Assembly: GCF_007859935.1 (NCBI RefSeq)
Contig: NZ_SJPO01000005.1
Span: 186,001 to 250,000 of the forward strand
Direction: 5' to 3'
DNA: 64,000 nucleotides
Source: Posidoniimonas polymericola
Lineage (GTDB): Bacteria; Planctomycetota; Planctomycetia; Pirellulales; Lacipirellulaceae
In this document: positions 19,128-27,487 of the stretch, piece after piece
Position numbering within the stretch: the stretch's first letter is position 1
Layout: each line of letters opens with the position of its first letter
The notes under the pieces: model-generated
The model's input: the letters and a program-made list of their open reading frames with translations, nothing else
Database searches by the model: none
What the model was told of the DNA's origin: nothing
Translations under genes and position numbers: made by a program

Positions 19128-20088
19128 CTTGGGGTCCTTTCTCTCGGTGGCGGGGAGCGATCGCCCGGTGGGACCCCCAGCAGAATAGCATGGCAATCCC
19201 GAACTGCCACGCAAGCTGAACCGTGCCCGGCTCGGGGACGGCGCTAACGGACAACGCCCCGCCAGCGGTCGCGGCGCGGTCGCGCCAGTAGACGTAGTCC
19301 GCCGCGTCAACCACGCCGTCGTTGTTACCATCAGCGGCTGGGCCTGCGCTGCCGTAGGCGGTGCTCCACAGCGTGTAGTCCGCGGCGTCGACAGCCCCGC
19401 TAGCGTCATAGTCCCCCTCGACCGAGGCGCCGGGCGCGGCGAAGATGTCGATCGCCAGATTGTCGAGACTCGTGGACGCGTCCGCCGCAGCGAACGACAG
19501 CACGTACTGGTCGGCATTCCAGCCAACGAGGTCCCAGACGTAGAGGGTTTCCTGCAGCGTGCCGCCGAAGCCGCCGACAAGGTCGCGGTGTGCGAGCTCC
19601 TGCTGAAGCTGCGGTTCGACGGCCTGCGGCTCGCCATCGATTTCATACTCGAGCAAGAAACTCGCCGGGTCGAGAAGGAACCCGAGGGTCCCGACCTGCA
19701 CGACAACACGGGTGTCGTACCCTGCGCCCAGTCCGTAGCTCGGGACCGTCGCTGCGATCTCGATCGCAACCGCAGGCGAGTAGATATTGCCACTGCTGGG
19801 CACGAAAGCGGCTCCGGTGGTCTCGATCAGATTGGCGTCGGACAGCCCCGGTCCGAACGATTGGTTGGGCGGATTGATCTCGGAGACCGCAGCGGATTCT
19901 GGGTCACCAACGAAAGACTCGAAGAACGCGAAACTGGAGTTGGCGTCGCCGCGTGACCAAGCCTCAAACGGCGCGGTCTGCCCGTTAGGAGTCAGGAAGG
20001 CCGCGGTCTCTGCCCGGACGGGCGTCACGGCCGCGTTGCCGGCAAGCATCAGCGCCGCGAGCAATTGGCCAATTTGGATGAATTTCAT
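19117..20088 (-). CDS. PEP-CTERM protein with dockerin-like repeats
   Basis: A 323-residue exported protein: signal peptide about 1-26 (cut after VRA), a beta-rich domain with APFEAWSRG and SSGNIYSPA, then two dockerin-like Ca-binding motifs ([17 protein letters not shown] and [16 protein letters not shown], about 225-275), and a C-terminal PEP-CTERM sorting signal (VPEPGTV, hydrophobic helix, basic tail). Such proteins are handled by the exosortase system in many bacteria. It is paralogous to the gene at 20233-20934, sharing the APFE-WSRG, GNIYSPA and LDNLxID blocks. Its 3' end overlaps the DUF1559 gene, so they are likely one operon. Confidence 0.82.
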   Translation of the reverse strand: MKFIQIGQLLAALMLAGNAAVTPVRAETAAFLTPNGQTAPFEAWSRGDANSSFAFFESFVGDPESAAVSEINPPNQSFGPGLSDANLIETTGAAFVPSSGNIYSPAVAIEIAATVPSYGLGAGYDTRVVVQVGTLGFLLDPASFLLEYEIDGEPQAVEPQLQQELAHRDLVGGFGGTLQETLYVWDLVGWNADQYVLSFAAADASTSLDNLAIDIFAAPGASVEGDYDASGAVDAADYTLWSTAYGSAGPAADGNNDGVVDAADYVYWRDRAATAGGALSVSAVPEPGTVQLAWQFGIAMLFCWGSHRAIAPRHREKGPQDAA

Positions 20089-20173
20089 TGGGAACGTTCC
20101 GTCGTGCTAGGGGAATTCAACTTGGCTGGCGACGGCTGGCGCAATGGGAGAGGGAAAACAGTAGTAAACGGCA

Positions 20174-20209
20174 GTTGCTGGCGGTCCCCTTGCGGGGCCC
20201 GCCAGCAAC
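20174..20209 (-). terminator. Strong inverted repeat between two PEP-CTERM genes
   Basis: A perfect 11-bp stem (GTTGCTGGCGG / CCGCCAGCAAC) encloses one mismatch and a further 4-bp GC stem with a 4-base loop. It lies 23 bases after the stop codon of the gene at 20233-20934. On the minus strand only scattered T residues follow, so it is a terminator or mRNA-stabilising hairpin rather than a textbook intrinsic terminator. Confidence 0.55.
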
Positions 20210-20232
20210 CATGACCGCAAGGCCTCCTAGCC

Positions 20233-20934
20233 TTAAGACACCCGACTTCTCTGTGTCAGTGAGGCCGCTCCGCCGAGCGCCAGCAGCAGTGCCGCCGCCG
20301 GCTCGGGAGCACCCAACGGAAAGGCGGAGAAGCCGTCGTTCTGCGTGTACGTGTCAATAACGACCTGGTCCAAACTGAAGTGGGGCCCGCTGCCGGCAAA
20401 GGTGAGCACATAGCCATCAGCGTCCGCAGCGACGTCCCAGGCGAACAGGTGCTGCTCGACCGCGCCGAAGCCGACGCCCGTCGCAGCCAGCGTGCTGTAC
20501 ATTGGCGGGTTCGCGACGCCGTTGGCGGGCGTCAGGAACACACTGCCGGCATCGAGCGTGGCGCCCAAAGACTGCACCTGGGCGACGATCCGCGTCGTAC
20601 CCACAGGAGCGGAGGCGAGCTGTGGAATCGCTACCGCAAGCTGGGCGGCGGCGGCCGGGGAGTAGATGTTGCCGCCCCCGGTCAGCACGGCCCCGGGAGT
20701 CCCCTGCAGGAGCGTCGCGTCGGCAAGCTCTACCTCGCCCGCGTCGGGCAAGTTGGGCGAGCCGAACGCCGAACTAAAGACGTCCCACTCGGCGTAGGTC
20801 GAGCCGAAAAACCCACGCGACCAGTCCTCGAAAGGGGCCGCTACGCTGTCCGGGACAATTACGGCCGCGTTCACGCGTGCCGAACCCACAACAACCGCCG
20901 CCGCAACGAGCGCGGTTCGAATCATCAACTTCAC
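20233..20934 (-). CDS. PEP-CTERM exported protein, paralogue of the gene at 19117-20088
   Basis: A 233-residue exported protein with a signal peptide (about 1-24, ending VNA), a beta-rich domain containing APFEDWSRG, GGGNIYSPAA, TTRIVAQVQSLG and LDQVVIDTY, and a degenerate C-terminal sorting segment (GAPEPAAALLLALGG, then TQRSRVS with few basic residues). It lacks the dockerin-like insert present in its paralogue. The start is taken as GTG at 20934 because AGAGAGG lies seven bases upstream; an ATG at 20925 is the alternative. The open frame extends another 50 codons but without a signal-like sequence. Confidence 0.75.
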   Translation of the reverse strand: MKLMIRTALVAAAVVVGSARVNAAVIVPDSVAAPFEDWSRGFFGSTYAEWDVFSSAFGSPNLPDAGEVELADATLLQGTPGAVLTGGGNIYSPAAAAQLAVAIPQLASAPVGTTRIVAQVQSLGATLDAGSVFLTPANGVANPPMYSTLAATGVGFGAVEQHLFAWDVAADADGYVLTFAGSGPHFSLDQVVIDTYTQNDGFSAFPLGAPEPAAALLLALGGAASLTQRSRVS

Positions 20935-21125
20935 GGGATCGCCTCTCTTCTCAAAAGCCAATTGAGCTGAGCGGCGGCGCACGTCGCCGCCGCATGTAAA
21001 CCACCTCGAGTCGACGCCTAGGGGCAGGCACGGCTGGACGTGCCCTCCGCGGGAGGGCAGCGGCGCACCGCAGCCATCGTTCAACTCGTTGGACCGGTGG
21101 CTGGCGGCTGATGCTGGCGGCGGCC

Positions 21126-21142
21126 TTGCGACTGAGTCGCAA
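21126..21142. promoter_or_regulatory. 17-bp perfect palindrome upstream of hemP, candidate Fur-type operator
   Basis: TTGCGACTGAGTCGCAA is an 8-1-8 perfect dyad ending 41 bases before the hemP start. Its first six bases could serve as a -35 element, with TAAGTT 17 bases further on as a weak -10 box, so a bound repressor would block transcription. The site size and its position before a haem-uptake gene suit a Fur-family iron regulator; the exact planctomycete consensus is not known to me. Confidence 0.5.
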
Positions 21143-21183
21143 TAGCATTAAGTTACACCTCTCGCCTTTTTTGGCAACCCCTA

Positions 21184-21390
21184 ATGCCAAATTATCAACG
21201 CCCACCATCACGCAACGAGCTCCACGTGCCCTCTCCACCTTCAAAGCCGCAGGGGTCGCCCCCGCTTGAGCCCAAAGAAGTCGACAGCAGGCAGCTTATG
21301 GAGGGTCAGCGCCAGCTCATCATCCGCCACGATGGTCAGCCCTACCGGCTGATCATCACCCGGAATAACCGGCTGATCCTGCAAAAGTGA
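21184..21390 (+). CDS. hemP: HemP/HmuP-family haem-uptake protein
   Basis: A 68-residue protein matching the HemP family: the last ~32 residues hold the signature with L-x-EGQRQLIIRHDGQPYRL followed by ITRNNRLILQK, ending in a Lys just before the stop codon as usual. The first ~35 residues are Pro-rich and variable. In proteobacteria HemP/HmuP is a small regulator or accessory of haem uptake genes and is iron-responsive through Fur. A 17-bp palindrome lies 42 bases upstream. No TonB-dependent receptor or haem ABC transporter is in the window, so hemP is isolated here. No strong ribosome binding site is visible. Confidence 0.85.
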   Translation: MPNYQRPPSRNELHVPSPPSKPQGSPPLEPKEVDSRQLMEGQRQLIIRHDGQPYRLIITRNNRLILQK

Positions 21391-21588
21391 CCCCCGGACA
21401 GGCCGTTCGACGTTGCAACCGGCCCATGTTTGCGCCGTTTGGCGAGCGCGCAACGGCCGTTCGGTTGCGTTCAGACGGACGCGGCATACGTTTGATTGAA
21501 CGTGCGTACCGCGTCGTTTCTCCTCCCTGCCCAAATCTGGCCCTACCACAGCTCCTGTGGTTCGCAACCACACAAGGAACCGCTCCCC

Positions 21589-22194
21589 ATGCGCAACCGC
21601 CGCTTGTGCCACACGACCACCATGGCAGTCATCGCAGCCGCGATGGGGATGGGCATCGGTCATGACGCTCCGACCGCACACGCCGCCAACGCCATCGTCA
21701 CGGTTCTTGCGCCACTCGACTGGCCCGTCAAATCCACCATTAAGCGAACACAGGGGCAGCGGCAGGCGATTGTGTTCGCCGACCCGAACGACGGCTCGGC
21801 CAGGGCCGCACTGAGCCAAGCCATCGAGGTCAGCGCCCGCAGTGGAGCCCCGTTTACGTTCTGCTTTGTCGGGCCCGCAGGCGCCGACGAGTCGTACTTT
21901 GATACGCCACTGGTTGGCTCCGCGTTCCGGATGGGATTGGGGGTCCAATTCGACCCGGGCGGCGTTGAGGCCGGGTACTTTGGCGCCTCGACGTCGGGGG
22001 TCTGCGTCGCCTACGACGCTCGCGGGCGGCTCTGCTTCTACGGCGACCTCGCCCCCTCGGGAGACGGCTACAGCAAGGACGACGGCTCCGAGGCCGCCGT
22101 CAAAGGGCTCTCGCGGATCCGGGCCAAGTCGGACCACCTGTTCCTCTGCCCCATCACAGGGCCGCCCTTGAGAGCAGCGGCGGCGGCAGAGTAG
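21589..22194 (+). CDS. Exported protein of unknown function, possibly thioredoxin-like fold
   Basis: A 201-residue protein with a signal peptide (about 1-33, cut near AHA-ANA). AAGGAAC lies about nine bases before the ATG at 21589. The mature part contains four isolated Cys residues (in TFCFVG, GVCVAY, RLCFYG and FLCPIT) and a segment SGVCVAYDARGRLCFYGDLAP resembling the end of redoxin/thioredoxin-like domains, where a predicted resolving region reads V-x-DxxGRLxYRG; no CxxC is present. It begins 198 bases after hemP on the same strand, so iron or haem linkage is possible but unproven. Confidence 0.55.
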   Translation: MRNRRLCHTTTMAVIAAAMGMGIGHDAPTAHAANAIVTVLAPLDWPVKSTIKRTQGQRQAIVFADPNDGSARAALSQAIEVSARSGAPFTFCFVGPAGADESYFDTPLVGSAFRMGLGVQFDPGGVEAGYFGASTSGVCVAYDARGRLCFYGDLAPSGDGYSKDDGSEAAVKGLSRIRAKSDHLFLCPITGPPLRAAAAAE

Positions 22195-22258
22195 CCCAAT
22201 CCCAGGCCCATGGCGCCCGATGCTTGATCCGGGGCGGGGCATCCGGTTCAATTATGGA

Positions 22259-22891
22259 ATGGTAAAGATCCTCATTACGGCCTACGGCCCGTACGACGAC
22301 TGGCCCGAAAACGCCAGTTGGCTGGCGTTGCAGGCGTTCTTGCGGGATCTCCCTGACGGTGTCGAGCTGACGACGCGGCTCTACCCGGTCGACTTCCAGA
22401 CGCTGCGGTCCCGGCTCGAGCCGGACCTGGCCGAGGGGCACGACGCCGTCCTTCACCTGGGGCAAGCGCCAGGCGCCGCCCGCATTGAGCTCGAGACAAT
22501 CGGCCTGAACATCGGCCGCGAGCGAGGAGCCCCGCCGTCGGAGGACTTTCCGCTCGCCAGCGACGGCCCCCTCGCCTACCGCAGTGGGCTGCCGCTGCCC
22601 GAGTGGGAGGCCCTGCTACGCTGCAATGGCATCCCGGCGGCGGTCTCGTACCACGCCGGCGAGTACCTCTGCAACGCGGCGCTCTACCTGACCCACTACT
22701 TCAACGAACAGGCCGGTCGGCCAACCAGCGCGACCTTCCTGCACCTGCCGCTCGACACCTCGCAGGTGGTCGATCAGGGCCGGGACGCGCCGTCGCTGCC
22801 GGCAGAGGAGTCGGCCCGAGCGATCCGGCTGATCATCGCCGACCTTCAGCAGCGGCGCCAGTATGTAGGCGAGCAGGCAGGGATTGCATGA
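22259..22891 (+). CDS. Pyroglutamyl-peptidase I family cysteine peptidase (C15)
   Basis: A 210-residue cytosolic cysteine peptidase of family C15, which removes N-terminal pyroglutamate. The catalytic triad can be placed: Glu in ARIELETIGLN, Cys in HAGEYLCNAALY and His in TFLHLPL. The N-terminus ILITAYGPYDDWPENASW matches the usual ILVTGFGPF...NPS motif, with some divergence (GPYDDW), so substrate preference may differ. The ATG at 22259 starts directly before the first beta-strand; the frame is open to 22220. Its stop codon overlaps the start of ispD (ATGA). Confidence 0.75.
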   Translation: MVKILITAYGPYDDWPENASWLALQAFLRDLPDGVELTTRLYPVDFQTLRSRLEPDLAEGHDAVLHLGQAPGAARIELETIGLNIGRERGAPPSEDFPLASDGPLAYRSGLPLPEWEALLRCNGIPAAVSYHAGEYLCNAALYLTHYFNEQAGRPTSATFLHLPLDTSQVVDQGRDAPSLPAEESARAIRLIIADLQQRRQYVGEQAGIA

Positions 22892-23637
22892 GCAGTTTTG
22901 GCGTGATTCTAGTCGCCGCGGGTGGCAGCACCCGCTTTGGCGACAAGCAGTACAAGAAGCCCTTCGCAAATCTCGCCGGCCGGGCGGTTTGGCTGCATTC
23001 CGCCGAGCTGTTCCTCAACCGCGACGACGTTGAACAGCTAGTGGTCGTGATCGCCGAGGACGACCGCGAGGACTTTGATCGGAGGTTCGGCGCCAACCGG
23101 GCCATTATGGGTTTCGACGTCGCGATTGGCGGGCAGCAGCGGGCCGACTCGGTGGCGGCCGGGCTCGCGAAGATCAAGCCGTCGATCGGGTTTGTCGCCG
23201 TTCATGACGCAGCCCGGCCCTGCCTGTCCGCCAAGAGCGTCGACGCCGTGTTCGCCGAGGCTCAGCGCAGCGGCGCCGCGATTCTTGCGGCGCGGGTTTC
23301 GTCGACGCTCAAGCGGGCCACAAGCGTCGACGGCAGCCCGGTTGTCGAAGCGACGGTCTCGCGAGAGAACCTGTGGGCGGCGCAAACCCCGCAGGCGTTC
23401 GCCCGAGAGCTGCTAGTCGAGGCCTACGCCCAGTCCGACGCCGCGTCAGCCACCGACGACTCCCAACTTATGGAGCGCCTCGGCCGGCCGGTCTCGCTGG
23501 TCGAGAACACCCCGTTGAACCTAAAGATCACTACCAAGGCCGACCTGAAGCTGGCGGAGCAGATCCTCAAAAACCGACCGGCCGCCAAGCCCAAGGTCTT
23601 TGGCCACCCATTTGCCGACGACAACCTGTGGCGCTAA
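22888..23637 (+). CDS. ispD: 2-C-methyl-D-erythritol 4-phosphate cytidylyltransferase
   Basis: A 249-residue cytosolic enzyme of the MEP isoprenoid pathway, transferring CMP from CTP to methylerythritol phosphate. The nucleotide-binding motif AAGGSTRFG (9-17) replaces the more common AAGxGxRxG, with later GGxxRxxSV (GGQQRADSV), AVHDAARP and the QTPQAF motif, all in the expected order. The C-terminal ~25 residues beyond TKADLKLAE are an extension. The ATG overlaps the stop codon of the peptidase gene, so translation is probably coupled. Length is close to the family norm (about 230). Confidence 0.9.
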   Translation: MSSFGVILVAAGGSTRFGDKQYKKPFANLAGRAVWLHSAELFLNRDDVEQLVVVIAEDDREDFDRRFGANRAIMGFDVAIGGQQRADSVAAGLAKIKPSIGFVAVHDAARPCLSAKSVDAVFAEAQRSGAAILAARVSSTLKRATSVDGSPVVEATVSRENLWAAQTPQAFARELLVEAYAQSDAASATDDSQLMERLGRPVSLVENTPLNLKITTKADLKLAEQILKNRPAAKPKVFGHPFADDNLWR

Positions 23638-23663
23638 ATCGCACTCCGCCCTTGTAATCGCGG

Positions 23664-25514
23664 CTACTTCTCACACGAGAAGATCAGCGCCGAGTACGGG
23701 GCCAGCGGCAAACCGGCGCTGTGCGAGAGCCCGTCCCACCCCCGCCCTTCCGGCGTAACATCGTCGGCCGGGGTGTCGTCGAATTCGTCGCTGTAGACCT
23801 TGGCGTCGCTGTTGAAGCGGACCTTCCACGGGCCAGGTCCTGGGAAGCCGACGCGGTAGTCGTCCCAGCTTTTGTTGGCGAAGTTCATCACCACCAGCAC
23901 CTGGTTGCTCGCACAATCGCCCGACCAGCGGGTGAACACGATCACCTTGTCGAGGTGATTGACGTGCGTGATCGCGATGTGCTGACCGGTTAGCCCCGCG
24001 GTCGTGCCGTCGCGGTTCAGTCGCAGGTTGATGAGGTCGTGGTACATCCGGACGATGCCACGGAACTCCTGGGCTTGGTCCCAGTCGATAGGGTTGCCGT
24101 CGTCGAACCAACCATTGCGGAGGAACTCCTGCCCCTGGAAGAGCATCGGGATGCCGGGGGCGGTGAACATCAGCATGGCGGCGAGGGTCGATCGCTTCTG
24201 CGCAAAAAACCCGGTCGGGTCGTTCGGGTCGATCTCCGAGGGGACCCGCTGCTTGCCGTTGGCGACCTCGTCGTGAGACTCGCTGTAGATAATCCGCTCG
24301 AAGGCATCGTGGTTGTAGCGGTGCAGCAGAGCGCCACAGACCTTGTCCATCGACCGGTGGGCGTCGTCGGCGACTTGCACCACGTCACGGACCGGGTGCA
24401 CAAAGCCGGCGTCCCACTGGCTGTTGAAGCCGGCGCCGCCGAATTCCTCGGGCTTGGTGATCCAGTCATTGTTCTGAAGGTCCTCAGCGATAGTGATCGC
24501 CTTGGGGAACTCGGCGGCGAGGGTCGAATTGACCCACTGGGCGAGCGACCACCCCTCGGGGATTTCATCGCCACCGTTGACCGTGCGGATGTACAAAGTC
24601 ATGTCGTACCGCAGGCCGTCCATGTGGTAGTCGCGAAGCCACATCCGTGCGTTGTCGTGGATGTACGCCCGGACCTCGCCGCGGCCGTAGTCGGGGCGTG
24701 TGTCGCCCCACGGCGTGGTGCTCCGCCAGTCGTTGTAGAAGTAGATGCCGCCCTTGCCGTTCTCGCTCCAGCCGTCGAACTGCCAGATGTCGAGGTCGCT
24801 GGGGCCGAAGTGGTTGTAGACGACGTCGAGGATCACGCCGATGCCGTGCTCATGGGCTAGCCGCACGAATCGCTTCAGGCCGTCGGGCCCGCCGTAGGCC
24901 GATTCGACAGCGTAGATGTGGGCCGGGTTGTATCCCCAGGAGTAGTCGCCGGCAAACTCCGCAAGCGGCATCAGCTGCACCGCGTTGACGCCGAGCTTCT
25001 TTAGGTACGAGAGCTTCTTGGCGGCCAACGCAAACGTGCCTGGCGAGTCTTGGTCGCCGGCGTTGAACGTGCCGATGTGCATCTCATAGATGACCAGCTC
25101 GTTGAACGGCGGGAGCTCGAAGCTATCCCCCTGCCAGTCGAACTCGCCGGTGTGTACGACCCCGTTTCCGACCGAGTTGGTCACCTCGCGGGCATACGGG
25201 TCAATCCGGCTTAGACGCTGGTCGCCGTTGACAATCAAAAAGCGGTACTCATCACCCGGCTTGGCGTCGGGGCTGTCCAGACTCCAAGTGCCGTGCTCCT
25301 CGCGCAGCATCGGGCTGGCGTCTTCGTCCCAGTTGTTGAATGAGCCAATCAGGTAGACGGCCTCTGCGTGCGGAGCCCAGACTCTAAAGAACGCGCCGCT
25401 CTCGTGGGGAATGCAGCCCATCCCAGCGATTGGGGCCCGCGATCCAGAGGTTGCGTGATCGGAGGACGCAGCAGATGTTGGGCTCTTGGGAGCCTCAGGA
25501 AGACCGACAGACAT
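23664..25514 (-). CDS. GH13-family alpha-glucan enzyme (branching enzyme/amylase type) with CBM48
   Basis: A 616-residue glycoside hydrolase 13 enzyme. A CBM48-type N-terminal domain (FRVWAPHAEAVYLIGSFNNW, about 43-62) precedes a TIM barrel with all four GH13 regions: DVVYNHFG (about 228), GLRYDM with the nucleophile Asp (about 301), IAED with the acid/base Glu (about 343) and SHDE (about 413). The C-terminal ~100 residues form an all-beta domain. It acts on alpha-1,4-glucans, most likely as a branching-type enzyme or amylase in glycogen metabolism. No signal peptide, so cytosolic. The ATG at 25514 was chosen; 35 more codons are open upstream. Confidence 0.85.
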   Translation of the reverse strand: MSVGLPEAPKSPTSAASSDHATSGSRAPIAGMGCIPHESGAFFRVWAPHAEAVYLIGSFNNWDEDASPMLREEHGTWSLDSPDAKPGDEYRFLIVNGDQRLSRIDPYAREVTNSVGNGVVHTGEFDWQGDSFELPPFNELVIYEMHIGTFNAGDQDSPGTFALAAKKLSYLKKLGVNAVQLMPLAEFAGDYSWGYNPAHIYAVESAYGGPDGLKRFVRLAHEHGIGVILDVVYNHFGPSDLDIWQFDGWSENGKGGIYFYNDWRSTTPWGDTRPDYGRGEVRAYIHDNARMWLRDYHMDGLRYDMTLYIRTVNGGDEIPEGWSLAQWVNSTLAAEFPKAITIAEDLQNNDWITKPEEFGGAGFNSQWDAGFVHPVRDVVQVADDAHRSMDKVCGALLHRYNHDAFERIIYSESHDEVANGKQRVPSEIDPNDPTGFFAQKRSTLAAMLMFTAPGIPMLFQGQEFLRNGWFDDGNPIDWDQAQEFRGIVRMYHDLINLRLNRDGTTAGLTGQHIAITHVNHLDKVIVFTRWSGDCASNQVLVVMNFANKSWDDYRVGFPGPGPWKVRFNSDAKVYSDEFDDTPADDVTPEGRGWDGLSHSAGLPLAPYSALIFSCEK

Positions 25515-25656
25515 GACACGTGTCCCTAGGTAGTGAGGACCCGCATCTCCGCCCGTTTCGACGACGCCTGGAACGCCGCGGGGGGAGGCGGTGGTGGACG
25601 TAAAAAGCTTACTCGACAAACACTTACCCTACTCCCGCCCTGACCTCTCAAATCGG

Positions 25657-25827
25657 TTAGGCGCTCAGCAGCTGACGCCGCGGCGCCGCGTTGCGGAACA
25701 GGGCGTCCTGGGCCGCTTTGGCTAGCACCACACGGCGCTGACGTTCGACGGGCGACCACTCCTTGCGAATCGCAGCGCACCGCTGGGCGATCGTTTCTGT
25801 TTCCTTCATTACTTGCAGCATTGTCAT
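25657..25827 (-). CDS. Small hypothetical protein
   Basis: A 56-residue, basic, helix-forming protein with no recognised family. An AGAGGACGGATCG ribosome-binding region lies just before the ATG at 25827. Content is rich in Ala/Arg/Gln and has a single Cys. It lies 142 bases upstream of the GH13 gene on the same strand, so it may share its promoter region. Its role is unknown. Confidence 0.6.
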   Translation of the reverse strand: MTMLQVMKETETIAQRCAAIRKEWSPVERQRRVVLAKAAQDALFRNAAPRRQLLSA

Positions 25828-26116
25828 CGATCCGTCCTCTGAAGAAACCGAGTGTGTGTTAGTTGGATCCGCACAAAGCGAATCGCGTGCCACAACCCTC
25901 AGGAATTTTTCAGCCGACTGACTCAGCCCCCGTTTTCTCGATCCTTTTGGCAAAATCCCGTTCGCGGATCTCTGCGAATGGTCGCTAAACGACCAGGTCA
26001 CTTGGCCTCTGCTGGAACAACTGCTCCCAGACTGAGAGCGGCCCGGGACAATCAACGCCACCCCCGCAGCGACCCGATTTCTGAAGCCGTTCCTTTTCCC
26101 TGGCACTACATTGGCG

Positions 26117-26149
26117 AAAAAAAAGGGGCGAACCACGGCGGCCCGCCCC
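26117..26149 (-). terminator. Intrinsic terminator of the aldose epimerase gene
   Basis: On the minus strand, a GGGGCG/CGCCCC stem with a 13-base loop is followed by eight T residues, 30 bases after the epimerase stop codon: a classical Rho-independent terminator. The rest of the 351-base gap (25828-26178) up to the small gene shows no gene. Confidence 0.85.
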
Positions 26150-26178
26150 TGTTGCTCAATCAAACTACCCGCCCTGCC

Positions 26179-27315
26179 CTACTTGTCCACGCCGAACGAG
26201 TAGATGCAGGTTTGAGTGTAGGTCTCACCAGGGCGGAGCACCACGCTGGGCCAGCCTTCCTTGCCTTGCTTATTGGGCGAGTCCGGGAAGTGCTGGGTCT
26301 CCAGGCAACAGGCGCTGCGGTGAGCGTAGGTTTTGCCGTCCTTGCCCTCCTGACCGAACAGGAAGTTGCCGCCGTAGAACTGCACGCCCGGCTCGGTGGT
26401 TTTCACCGTCAGCTGCCGGCCTGACTCGGGGTCGGTCAGCACGGCCGCGGTAACCAGTTCGCCCGCGGCGACGCCGTCACGGTTGAGCACTAGGTTGTGG
26501 TCGTAGCCGATCTCGGGCGAGTCGTTGTACTCGTCGACGCGGTCGCCAATGCGGGTCGGCTTGCGGAAGTCGAGGCCCGTGCCCTCGACCGACTTGATCT
26601 CGCCGGTGGTCATGATCGAGTCGGCGCTGCCGGGCGTGTACTTGTCGGCGTTCAGCATCAGGACGTGGTCGTTGATGGTGTCGGACCCGGCGCCCGCCAA
26701 GTTGAAGTAGGCGTGGTTCGTCAGGTTGATGACGGTCGGCTTATCGGTAGTCGCCTCGTACTCGATGCGGATCTCGTTGTCGGCGGTCAGCGTGTAGACA
26801 ACCTTGACCGTCAGCTCGCCGGGGTAGCCCTCCGAGCCGTCCGGGCTGGTGTGGGTAAACGTGACGCCGGAGCCGTCGGGCCCGGTGAAGGACTCTGCGT
26901 TCCAGACCACCTTGTCGAGGCTTTCTGCGACGCCGCCGTGCAGGTGGTTGCCCTCGTTGTTGGCGGCCAGCTGGTAGTCCTTGCCGTCGAGCGAGAATTT
27001 GCCGGCGGTGATGCGGTTGCCGTAGCGGCCGACGATCGTGCCGAAGTACTGGTTCTTGTCGGATTCGTACTCGGCGACCGAGTCGAAGCCGAGCGCCACG
27101 TCGGCCACCTTGCCGTCCCGGTCGGGGACCTGAATACTCACCAGCGTGGCGCCGCGGGTCATCAGTTCGATCACCATGCCGGCGTCGTTCTTGACGGTGT
27201 AGAGGTCGACCGCCTCGCCCGAGCTGGTCTTGCCGAACGACGATTTGTCAACAGAAGCAGCGGGTGCGGGCATGGCGATAACGACGAGCAGGCAAAATAA
27301 CAGTGGTTTCAACAT
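26179..27315 (-). CDS. Exported aldose 1-epimerase (mutarotase)
   Basis: A 378-residue mutarotase interconverting alpha- and beta-anomers of aldoses such as galactose or arabinose. A signal peptide (about 1-20, cut after PAA) directs it to the periplasm, unlike cytosolic GalM. Motifs: NRITAGKF, NHLHGG (first catalytic His), NLTNHAYFNL (second catalytic His) and TTEPGVQFY (catalytic Glu). Length matches the family. The ATG at 27315 is preceded by GGAG. The ribulokinase gene is upstream on the same strand, 172 bases away, suggesting pentose use, but the hairpins between them may separate the transcripts. Confidence 0.88.
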   Translation of the reverse strand: MLKPLLFCLLVVIAMPAPAASVDKSSFGKTSSGEAVDLYTVKNDAGMVIELMTRGATLVSIQVPDRDGKVADVALGFDSVAEYESDKNQYFGTIVGRYGNRITAGKFSLDGKDYQLAANNEGNHLHGGVAESLDKVVWNAESFTGPDGSGVTFTHTSPDGSEGYPGELTVKVVYTLTADNEIRIEYEATTDKPTVINLTNHAYFNLAGAGSDTINDHVLMLNADKYTPGSADSIMTTGEIKSVEGTGLDFRKPTRIGDRVDEYNDSPEIGYDHNLVLNRDGVAAGELVTAAVLTDPESGRQLTVKTTEPGVQFYGGNFLFGQEGKDGKTYAHRSACCLETQHFPDSPNKQGKEGWPSVVLRPGETYTQTCIYSFGVDK

Positions 27316-27385
27316 TCGTGGTTCTCCGTCGAAGAAAGATACGTCCGTCGGTGGTCGTTCTGCCAGGAGGACCTGTTGGCTGGAC

Positions 27386-27445
27386 GCGAAAAGCACGGGC
27401 CGGCGACTGCCGGCTGGCTGTGGCCCCCGCCACGGGCGGCCACAG
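27386..27445 (-). terminator. Two tandem hairpins after the ribulokinase gene
   Basis: On the minus strand the ribulokinase stop is followed by a stem of CTGTGGCC/GGCCACAG with an inner CCCG/CGGG (27418-27445), then a GCCGGC/GCCGGC stem with a 4-base loop (27399-27414) and CGTGCTTTT. Together they look like a transcription terminator. Confidence 0.55.
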
Positions 27446-27487
27446 GGAATCCATTGTACCCACTCAGGCGGCGGGCGGCTCCCGCCA

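Noticed and set aside
18246..19793. A 515-codon version of the DUF1559 gene starting at 19793
   Set aside because: The extra 222 residues are the complement-like shadow of the PEP-CTERM gene; the prepilin-type leader begins at 19127.
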